Below, one piece after another: positions 1 through 5,119 of a DNA stretch of 5,119 bases (position 1 is its first letter; each line of letters begins with the position of its first letter). The notes beneath the pieces were generated by a model that was not told the origin of the DNA, ran no database searches, and saw only the letters and a program-made list of their open reading frames with translations. This DNA is from Planctomycetota bacterium (GTDB lineage Bacteria; Planctomycetota; UBA8108; UBA1146; JAJFFE01), in assembly GCA_020425835.1 (NCBI GenBank), contig JAGQRC010000327.1, positions 1-5,119 on the forward strand. The letters are read 5' to 3'. A program made the position numbers and the translations under genes.

Positions 1-43
1 TCGCTCGTCGGAAGTCGACGCACCTCGCGCCGACGACGGGTCC

Positions 44-63
44 CACGCTCCGTTCCGAGCGTG
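44..63. repeat. Short inverted repeat (hairpin)
   Basis: CACGCTC (44-50) pairs perfectly with GAGCGTG (57-63) across a 6-nt loop. No T-run follows on either strand, so it is not a standard intrinsic terminator. It may be a small structured element or simply chance in GC-rich DNA. Confidence 0.3.
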
Positions 64-153
64 CGACCGACGAGCGATCGGAGGAGCGAGTGTCGCGAGA
101 CCGATCACCGAATGCGGCGTGTGCGACGTATCCCCATGCGCCGCACGCGCGTC

Positions 154-182
154 ATGCTGCGGCATGGTCCTCATACAGTCAA
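154..182 (-). promoter_or_regulatory. Candidate leftward sigma70-like promoter
   Basis: On the reverse strand TTGACT (182-177) is followed after exactly 17 nt by CAGCAT (159-154). The -35 hexamer matches 5 of 6 consensus bases and the -10 only 3 of 6. It would fire leftwards, towards the window edge, possibly into a divergent gene outside the window. The same arrangement, TTGAC(C)-N17-CAGCAT, occurs upstream of the glycosyltransferase gene, which lends it some weight. The -10 lies within a small inverted repeat, CATGC/GCATG (153-166). Confidence 0.28.
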
Positions 183-306
183 CGGACGAGTCTGCCTGCG
201 TCGCGTCCAGGGAACGACCGTCCGACCTGGGTTCATCGACTCGTCGCCACCGCGAGTGAACCGCGAACCGTCCTTCCCGAGGAGCGCCATCCGGCGACGA
301 GTGGTG

Positions 307-326
307 AAACGTTCATCCCAAAACGT
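307..326 (+). repeat. Direct repeat AAACGT, 14-bp period
   Basis: AAACGT occurs at 307-312 and again at 321-326, in an otherwise GC-rich context and about 30-50 nt upstream of the candidate -35 box at 358. Spaced direct repeats at this distance can be activator sites, but two six-base copies are weak evidence. Confidence 0.2.
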
Positions 327-357
327 CGGAGGGCGACGACGCCCGTCGGAACCGAGG

Positions 358-386
358 TTGTAAAGCTCCAGCAGAAATCGGATTAT
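358..386 (+). promoter_or_regulatory. Candidate promoter of the multiheme cytochrome gene
   Basis: TTGTAA (358-363) and GATTAT (381-386) are separated by 17 nt, each matching 4 of 6 bases of the sigma70 consensus. They lie in the most AT-rich stretch of the upstream region. Transcription would begin near 393, giving a leader of about 120 nt before the GTG at 514. The -10 box covers the first bases of the ATG at 385, which argues against that ATG being the translation start. Confidence 0.45.
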
Positions 387-497
387 GGATCCGAGCGGAA
401 GCCGGGTCCGCCGGGGCTCCCGGGAATCGATCAACTCGTGGCGCCGGGCGGCCGAGGACTCATCTTCATATCGCTCCCGCGCCGCACCCCCGTACCT

Positions 498-504
498 GAG
501 GAAG
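498..504 (+). promoter_or_regulatory. Ribosome binding site that sets the cytochrome start
   Basis: GAGGAAG at 498-504 lies 9 nt before the in-frame GTG at 514. It is a good Shine-Dalgarno sequence at near-ideal spacing. The only upstream in-frame ATG, at 385, has no comparable purine-rich sequence in front of it. This site is the main reason for choosing 514 as the start. Confidence 0.55.
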
Positions 505-513
505 CGAAGTTCC

Positions 514-2709
514 GTGACGGCTGGTCGCACTTCATCGGAAACCGATCGTCTCCGTCTCTCGGTGGTGCTCCTTCTCGTAGGGGTCGCGGGAGTGTTCTCG
601 ATCTTGGTCTCCCCCTCCATGTCCGCATCGGCCCAGACGCCCACGGCTTCGGAAGCCTCGGAGCTTCCGGTGGAGCCGTTCCGTCACGTCAAACACGTTC
701 CGTCCAGCTGGCTCGACCAGGAGTATCCGCGGGATTGCCGCGGGTGCCACCGCTACGACGAACCGGAGCGTCGGGATCCGTCCCCGGCACTCTGTCGTCG
801 CTGCCACTACTCGGTGGTCGAGCGCAACGGCGAGACCACCGTCGGGATGTCGGTGCTGCCGATCCGACCGGGACTCTTCGACAAGCGACAGCCGGGGGAC
901 CCGTTCGACCATCGGCAACATGGGTTGCTCGAGTGTCGCAGCTGCCACGATCCCCGCTTCGTGGATGGTCGACCGTTCGGAATGCTCAATGACATCCCCG
1001 ATGACATGTTCTTGCCGCAGGGGGCCGGCTTCTGCATCGGCTGCCACGATCCCGACCCCCGGTACGCGACTCATCCCCAGGCCCCGAACGAAGCGAATCG
1101 AACCTCCGTCAACCAGAGGCACTGTGACGCGTTGAACCGGGCACCGGCGCTCGGCCCGGGCGTGCCCAAGGACTTTCGGCACGCCGATCACCTGACGGAG
1201 TCCGAGCTCTCGGATCCACGAACCTGCGCTCGCTGCCACGGTCAAGTCGCACAGGCCGGCGTCCGGGACCTCGCCGACCACGAGTTCAGCGATGCCTCGT
1301 GCACCGAGACCTGTCACGTCGCGTCCGGTGGTCCCCTGACCTTCGTGACCACGACGAGCGAGGTCCGGAGCATGACGGCCGGCTCCTTCCCTCACGATGC
1401 TCACCTCGGTGCCGGCGCCCTGGAGAAGGAGCCTCGCCTCGCGGAGCAGCTCTGCCTCGCCTGCCATGCGTACGACGCGACCGATCGATCGTTCATCGTG
1501 GATCCCGCGATGTCCAGCTACGACGGCTGCGTCTCCTGCCACTACCACGCCGACGCGAAGGTGGCCCGTCACGGGGAGGTCGATGACTGCCAGGAGTGTC
1601 ACGGTGTCGGCGAGCCGCCGTCGAAGACGGCGCGAGCGATGGTCGACATCCGGCGACGGAAGCCGATCCGATTCGCGATCACATCGCAAGCGTACGATTT
1701 CATCACGGTGGGGGACGGCCCGATCGACGCGAGCTGCTCGAAGTGTCACAAGGCTCCGGTCCGTGAGCTGCCATCGCGGATCCAACTGCGACCCTTCAAC
1801 CACGCGACCCACTTGCCGGCCGATCGGAGCCTCGTCACCGCGGAGACCTGCCGCGCGTGTCACGCCGATGTGGCGAAGACCGCGACCTCTGCCGAGATGG
1901 ACGTGACGTTCAGCCTCGATGCCTGTGGCCGCTGTCACAAGTCCATGTCCCAGGTCGAGGCGGAGTTCCCGGAGGAGATCGAGACGCGCCGCGTCGTTCG
2001 GTTCTCCCACCGGGCGCACGTCGAGACGCGCGACTGCCTGGAGTGCCACAACGTGCCGGGGTCGCCGAAGGACGGGGTTTCCGCCGTGAAGCCCGGGGCG
2101 CTCGACTGCACGGCGTGCCACGACCACGACGAGCACGCCGATCGCACGAGCGAGTACTCGAAACAGGACATCGACAACTGTCAGGCGTGCCACTCGAGCG
2201 GCATCCCCGCGAAGGGGATCGGGATCATGGTGGCTCGCGCGACGGTGACCGGCGTCACGGCGCAGCAGTACCATCCGATCGGCCAGGCGTGCGCGACCTG
2301 CCACGACCCCACGATCGCGAAGGCGATCGTCGCCCAGACGAGTCAGCCACCATGGGAGAACTTCGGTGGTGATGCGGTGTCACCGAACACCCACTTCGAG
2401 GGTCGGCGGGAGTGGCGCCGTGCGGTGCGCTTCCAGAGCGACCCGAGTTTCCACACGACGCTGGCCGCAGGATTGGCTCCGGCCGATGTCCGAGCGGGGA
2501 CTCCCGAGGATCGCGCGTGCACCTACTGCCACTGGGATCAGCAGGGCGAGCATCGTCGACGTGGACCGACCTTCGCTCGGTGGACCGTTACCCAGATCCG
2601 CGAGGAGTTCGGCAAGGACCTCGGCGACGAGAACTGGGAGTACCGCGCGCAGCTCGGTCGACGTTACCCGGGCTGGTTCCCCGGCCGCGAGTTCGATCGA
2701 CCGCGCTGA
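514..2709 (+). CDS. Exported multiheme c-type cytochrome, up to 17 hemes
   Basis: Probable periplasmic electron-transfer protein, 731 aa from GTG 514. Seen: a signal peptide, with a hydrophobic stretch near residues 15-32 and cleavage likely after ASA (residue 40). There are sixteen CXXCH sites, whose first Cys are 75, 94, 141, 174, 238, 314, 339, 359, 408, 446, 471, 508, 532, 556, 593 and 669, plus one CX3CH at 263-268. Six FxHxxH motifs (Phe 56, 131, 221, 292, 428, 497) each precede a heme pair or triplet, the pattern of class III (c3/c7-like) cytochromes. There are 23 further His, enough for bis-His ligation of every heme. No membrane segment follows the signal peptide, so the mature protein should be soluble. 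An in-frame ATG at 385 would give 774 aa, with an Arg/Ser-rich extension before the signal peptide. It lacks a ribosome binding site and overlaps the candidate -10, so it is less likely. The electron donor and acceptor are unknown, and no oxidoreductase partner is adjacent. The heme-binding role is very secure; the pathway is not. Confidence 0.93.
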   Translation: MTAGRTSSETDRLRLSVVLLLVGVAGVFSILVSPSMSASAQTPTASEASELPVEPFRHVKHVPSSWLDQEYPRDCRGCHRYDEPERRDPSPALCRRCHYSVVERNGETTVGMSVLPIRPGLFDKRQPGDPFDHRQHGLLECRSCHDPRFVDGRPFGMLNDIPDDMFLPQGAGFCIGCHDPDPRYATHPQAPNEANRTSVNQRHCDALNRAPALGPGVPKDFRHADHLTESELSDPRTCARCHGQVAQAGVRDLADHEFSDASCTETCHVASGGPLTFVTTTSEVRSMTAGSFPHDAHLGAGALEKEPRLAEQLCLACHAYDATDRSFIVDPAMSSYDGCVSCHYHADAKVARHGEVDDCQECHGVGEPPSKTARAMVDIRRRKPIRFAITSQAYDFITVGDGPIDASCSKCHKAPVRELPSRIQLRPFNHATHLPADRSLVTAETCRACHADVAKTATSAEMDVTFSLDACGRCHKSMSQVEAEFPEEIETRRVVRFSHRAHVETRDCLECHNVPGSPKDGVSAVKPGALDCTACHDHDEHADRTSEYSKQDIDNCQACHSSGIPAKGIGIMVARATVTGVTAQQYHPIGQACATCHDPTIAKAIVAQTSQPPWENFGGDAVSPNTHFEGRREWRRAVRFQSDPSFHTTLAAGLAPADVRAGTPEDRACTYCHWDQQGEHRRRGPTFARWTVTQIREEFGKDLGDENWEYRAQLGRRYPGWFPGREFDRPR

Positions 2710-2714
2710 CGGAC

Positions 2715-4754
2715 TCAACTTCTTCCGGCTCGAAGATGGTCCAGTCCCTGGCGCGCGCGCTCGTTCGTCGGATCGACTTCGAGGACTCGGCGTAGGGTGT
2801 GTTCCGCGTCGCTGCGTCGACCGAGGCCGATGTCGATCGCGGCTCGGGAGAGCAGTGCGTCGACGTGATTCGGATCCGAGCCGAGCACCTCGTCGAGCTG
2901 TCGCATCGCTTCGTCTGCTCGACCACTCGCCCAGAGGACTCCCGCGAGGTTGACGCGGATCGACGCGTCAGCACGCCCGGTGGTGAGGGCTCGCCGGAGG
3001 AGGGACTCCGCCTCTTCGAGCCGTCCGCTCTGTCCGAGGATCAGTCCGAGACAGGAAAGAGCATCGATCTGCGAGGGGTCGAGCTCGAGGGCCTTCCGCA
3101 GCGCGTCCTCTGCGGCATCGGTGCGACCGAGGAAGTAGAGGGTCCGACCGAGACCGGCTCGGGCATCGGCGAAGTCGGCGCGGGCTCGAACCGCCGCGTC
3201 GTAGTGCTCCAGGGCTTCTCGGTATCGATGCTGACGGGCGAGCGCAGCCCCCATGGAGCACCGGCTGACCGGATCGGTCGGATCCAGTTCGATCGCTCGT
3301 CGGTACTCGGAGAGCGCCTCGTCGATCCGGTCCGCCTTGACCAGGGCATCCCCGTGGTTCGAGTAGGAGAAGTTCCGAGGCGCCCGTGCACCGGGTGCTG
3401 CGAAGTTGCACAGCAGGAAGAGCGCGACGAAGGTGACGATGGCGGTGATCGTGCGTCCCCTCGGCTGTCGCCGCCACGATTCGCGCGTGCACCACGCGCT
3501 GGCCCCCGCCGCCGCGAACGCGACGGCGATCGGAGCGAGCGGGAATCGATAGCGACCGAAGACGACGAACGCCGCGACGGAGACGATCGTCAGCGCCGCA
3601 GTGGCGTGCAGCGGCCAGGTCCGACGCCAGGTCGGAGAGGTCATCACGATGCCGACGCCCGCCAGCGGGACGAGGATCCCGAAGTGGAGCACCATGTCGA
3701 GGATCCGCAGGAGCAGCGAGTGCTCGCGGTAGAGGTAGAAGTCCTCGGTGTCCGGGAGCTCCACCGATCCGATCGTCATCAGCACCTTCTTCGCGCTGAT
3801 CGACAACCAGTGCCCCGGTTCGTGGTGAATGAAGTCGAGACTGCGCTCCATGAAGTAGTCCGACACTTCGCTCGGCGTAAGGGTTCGCCCTCGAGCCTCT
3901 TCCGCGCGTCGGATCCACTCGAGGTGCTCGAACTGTGGGTTTGCCTTGCCGACCTTCAGCCCGAGGTAGGTGCCCGTCGCCTCGGGGTTGTTCCCCATCC
4001 AGAAGTTCTGTCCGACGTTCGGTGACGAGATGAACGTCTCGCCGAGGACGCATTGGTGTCGAATCACCCACGGGGACACCGCGAGGACGAACCCGAGAAG
4101 GCTACCGGCCGCGAGGCCGACTCCGCGCCATCGTCTCCCCTCGATCCCCGCGGCGATGACCACCAGCGGCGTGAGCGCGAGCGCGTTCTGTCGCGTGAGG
4201 ACCAACGCTCCGAGGAGGACACCGGCGATGCCCCAGGCGACCGCCCGTCGACGAGCCGAAGGGAGCGGATCGGGCGGTACCATCACCAGGAGGATGCCCA
4301 GCGTGAGGAGCACGGCCAGGCTCGACTTCTCGATCGTGCCATCGAAGTAGATCGCAGTGGGAAGGAGCGCGTAGCCGACGCCGGCCCATCGCGCGACGCG
4401 GGCTCCGAACGCGCGCCGCGTCAGCACCATCAGGAGCGCGATCGAGGCGGCACCGAACCCGATCTGGATCGCGCGGACCCAGCCGAGGTGGTCGAGTCCC
4501 AACGCGCGCGGGAGCGCCATCACGAAGGGGTACAACGGCGCGTGGATGAAATCCGGCGGGCCCATCCAGTCGCCGTGCACGATGCGCTCGGCGTGCTCTC
4601 GGTAGATCTGGGCGTCTCCGAGAGTCTGGTTCCAGAACCCCATGTCGTGCGTCTCGAGCAGGAAGATCACGCGCGCGGCCACGCCGAGCAGGAGGATCAT
4701 CCCGACCTGCCGGCGCCAACGCCTGTCGGGACCGTCTTCGACTTCGCCGCTCAC
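2715..4754 (-). CDS. GT-C (PMT/ArnT-like) membrane glycosyltransferase with C-terminal TPR repeats
   Basis: Likely transfers a sugar from a polyprenyl-phosphate carrier to a protein or envelope glycan at the outer face of the inner membrane. Seen: 679 aa with a basic N-terminus, then a hydrophobic helix (17-33). The first external loop holds LGDAQIY, in which Asp47 is the candidate catalytic residue, and HAPLYP (71-76). Further membrane segments lie near 93-111, 120-137, 143-160, 171-203, 212-230, 350-372, 381-399, 402-421 and 435-452. A large loop (231-345) carries GNNPEATGTY, followed by the GRYRFPLAP segment (400-408). Six back-to-back 34-residue TPRs run from about 464 to 665, with typical DP(T/S/N) turns. 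GTG 4754 is the first start after a stop at 4812-4814, with GAGGG (4765-4769) 10 nt upstream; Met19 is a less likely start. The N-terminal half resembles family 39 glycosyltransferases and the TPR tail suggests a scaffolding or acceptor-binding role. Donor and acceptor cannot be told. It converges with the cytochrome gene at 5 bp. Confidence 0.88.
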   Translation of the reverse strand: MSGEVEDGPDRRWRRQVGMILLLGVAARVIFLLETHDMGFWNQTLGDAQIYREHAERIVHGDWMGPPDFIHAPLYPFVMALPRALGLDHLGWVRAIQIGFGAASIALLMVLTRRAFGARVARWAGVGYALLPTAIYFDGTIEKSSLAVLLTLGILLVMVPPDPLPSARRRAVAWGIAGVLLGALVLTRQNALALTPLVVIAAGIEGRRWRGVGLAAGSLLGFVLAVSPWVIRHQCVLGETFISSPNVGQNFWMGNNPEATGTYLGLKVGKANPQFEHLEWIRRAEEARGRTLTPSEVSDYFMERSLDFIHHEPGHWLSISAKKVLMTIGSVELPDTEDFYLYREHSLLLRILDMVLHFGILVPLAGVGIVMTSPTWRRTWPLHATAALTIVSVAAFVVFGRYRFPLAPIAVAFAAAGASAWCTRESWRRQPRGRTITAIVTFVALFLLCNFAAPGARAPRNFSYSNHGDALVKADRIDEALSEYRRAIELDPTDPVSRCSMGAALARQHRYREALEHYDAAVRARADFADARAGLGRTLYFLGRTDAAEDALRKALELDPSQIDALSCLGLILGQSGRLEEAESLLRRALTTGRADASIRVNLAGVLWASGRADEAMRQLDEVLGSDPNHVDALLSRAAIDIGLGRRSDAEHTLRRVLEVDPTNERARQGLDHLRAGRS

Positions 4755-4764
4755 CGTGTACCCA

Positions 4765-4769
4765 CCCTC
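4765..4769 (-). promoter_or_regulatory. Probable ribosome binding site of the glycosyltransferase gene
   Basis: On the reverse strand GAGGG (4769-4765) lies 10 nt before the GTG start at 4754, within a longer G-rich run. The spacing is slightly long but usable. It supports GTG 4754 over the internal Met codon 19, which has only a weak purine stretch in front. Confidence 0.4.
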
Positions 4770-4786
4770 GTCTCCCAGCTGGCGCG

Positions 4787-4815
4787 ATGCTGCGCGCCGG
4801 CGTTCCGGAGGTCAA
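4787..4815 (-). promoter_or_regulatory. Candidate promoter of the glycosyltransferase gene
   Basis: On the reverse strand TTGACC (4815-4810), 5 of 6 to consensus, is followed after 17 nt by CAGCAT (4792-4787), 3 of 6. Transcription would begin near 4780, leaving a leader of about 26 nt that just includes the ribosome binding site. The weak -10 is the main doubt. The same two hexamers at the same spacing occur at 154-182. Confidence 0.35.
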
Positions 4816-4868
4816 CGCCGACGGAGGAGGAGGAACGGCTCGAGTACTCGGATCCGTCGGTTCGCGGT

Positions 4869-4956
4869 GGAAGCACGGAGGGCCTTGGCCCGGACCATCC
4901 ACGAGCCCGCGGCTGCGAAGCTGGGCCAATCGCGGTTCCGACCCTCCGGTGCTTCC
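4869..4956 (-). terminator. Nested stem-loop after the dockerin-like gene, possible 3'-end or terminator structure
   Basis: An outer helix pairs 4869-4882 (GGAAGCACGGAGGG) with 4942-4956 (CCCTCCGGTGCTTCC): 14 pairs with a single bulged base. Inside it TTGGCCC (4885-4891) pairs perfectly with GGGCCAA (4923-4929), and AGCC/GGCT (4904-4907/4911-4914) can form a small tip. Read leftwards, it begins 10 nt after the dockerin-like stop codon, where a terminator or 3'-stabilising hairpin would sit. No U-run follows, so it is not a classical Rho-independent terminator. It could instead be a structured RNA in its own right. Confidence 0.45.
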
Positions 4957-4966
4957 CGCGCGGAGT

Positions 4967-5119
4967 TCACGGACAGGCCGGGGAGCTTCCGCAGTTCAAC
5001 GCGTCCGCGGTCGGGTCCGAGCCACAGGCCGGGAACGGGGCGGACGGCGCTGCTCCTCCCGTGAACTGGAAGGCGAGAACGAACACCGCGTCCGCGAGAT
5101 TGAACGCTCCGTCGTCGTT
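4967..5119 (-). CDS. 3' end of a secreted protein with a C-terminal dockerin-like calcium-binding repeat (partial)
   Basis: The last 50 codons and the TGA stop (4969-4967) of a gene whose 5' part lies beyond the right edge. Seen: the fragment opens inside a dockerin/EF-hand-type loop. Residues 1-10, NDDGAFNLAD, match positions 3-12 of the DxNxDGxxNxxD calcium loop. A helix follows (AVFVLAFQF, 11-19), then GG (21-22), then a Pro-rich linker, then CGSDPTADALNC (32-43) and a final ACP (48-50). Three Cys (32, 43, 49) may form disulfides. Known: tandem loops of this kind with a CGxDPTxDxLxC tail end many large secreted proteins of Planctomycetota-like bacteria, mostly without any cellulosome. The function of the whole protein cannot be told. 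It runs in the same direction as the glycosyltransferase, but 212 nt with a stem-loop separate them, so co-transcription is doubtful. Confidence 0.8.
   Translation of the reverse strand, partial: NDDGAFNLADAVFVLAFQFTGGAAPSAPFPACGSDPTADALNCGSSPACP

Larger units (their letters stand above)
1..357. other. Left flank without a supportable gene
   Basis: This stretch is open in two forward frames, but their translations are dominated by Arg, Ser and Pro, show no domain, and look like by-products of high GC. The frame starting at GTG 90 has a GGAGGAG only 3 nt upstream, too close for normal initiation, and it runs about 480 nt into the cytochrome gene in another frame. The reverse strand gives no start with a credible ribosome binding site before the left edge. 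The region holds a short hairpin, a candidate leftward promoter and a short direct repeat, listed separately. A divergent gene beyond the left edge would fit but cannot be seen. Confidence 0.6.

Noticed and set aside
411..423. CCGGG/CCCGG hairpin in the cytochrome leader, considered as a riboswitch or attenuator
   Set aside because: Only 5 bp with a 3-nt loop in very GC-rich DNA; no known riboswitch core was recognised.
171..644. Reverse-strand frame of 157 codons across the cytochrome promoter and signal peptide
   Set aside because: It is Arg/Thr-rich without motifs, lies antisense to the signal-peptide coding region, and would run through the candidate promoter.
90..992. Forward frame of 300 codons overlapping the cytochrome start
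   Set aside because: The translation has no domain, the putative ribosome binding site is only 3 nt from the GTG, and about half the frame overlaps the real gene. The PGPPGLPG stretch looks collagen-like by chance only.
532..2304. Long open frame (590 codons) on the reverse strand, opposite the cytochrome gene
   Set aside because: It is rich in Arg, Ala, Val and Asp with no domain or signal, and lies fully antisense to a gene with 17 heme motifs. It is a by-product of high GC codon use.
2799..4025. Long forward open frame (408 codons) opposite the glycosyltransferase gene
   Set aside because: The translation is low-complexity Arg/Glu/Asp-rich with no recognisable motif, whereas the opposite strand encodes clear membrane helices and TPRs.
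4102..4929. Reverse-strand frame of 275 codons overlapping the glycosyltransferase gene in another frame
   Set aside because: Arg/Pro/Ala-rich shadow of the glycosyltransferase gene; the part outside that gene covers the intergenic stem-loop and shows no domain.

Overview
The window is GC-rich (about two thirds G+C by eye). It holds two complete genes that converge tail to tail, and the 3' end of a third gene that enters from the right edge. No tRNA, rRNA, CRISPR array, insertion sequence or phage gene was seen. A fragment at 4967-5119 ends in a dockerin-type calcium-loop repeat followed by a CGSDPTADALNC-type tail. That ending is typical of secreted proteins in Planctomycetota and a few similar high-GC lineages. 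With the large multiheme cytochrome and a GT-C/TPR fusion, this points to a high-GC Planctomycetota-like bacterium. The taxonomy is inference; Myxococcota and related groups remain possible.

Layout. Positions 1-513 look non-coding. They hold weak hairpins, a candidate leftward promoter (154-182) and a better rightward promoter (358-386) with an untranslated leader. Positions 514-2709 (+) encode an exported c-type cytochrome with 16 CXXCH sites and one CX3CH site, hence up to 17 hemes, built from six repeats of an FxHxxH / CxxCH module. Only 5 bp separate it from the stop codon of the opposing gene at 2715-4754 (-), an integral-membrane GT-C (PMT/ArnT-like) glycosyltransferase with six TPR repeats at its C-terminus. 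Positions 4755-4966 separate that gene from the dockerin-like gene end and hold a large nested stem-loop, a candidate promoter and short hairpins. Positions 4967-5119 (-) are the dockerin-like 3' end.

How they may work together. The cytochrome probably carries electrons in the periplasm. The glycosyltransferase probably moves a sugar from a polyprenyl carrier to an acceptor at the membrane. The dockerin-like protein is probably secreted. All three belong to the cell envelope, but their orientation gives no sign of one operon or pathway. The cytochrome has its own promoter, and no partner oxidoreductase or haem-maturation gene is visible. The most distinctive items are the 17-heme modular cytochrome with its atypical CX3CH site and the nested stem-loop 10 nt after the dockerin-like stop codon. 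I did not find convincing evidence of a wholly new multi-gene system.
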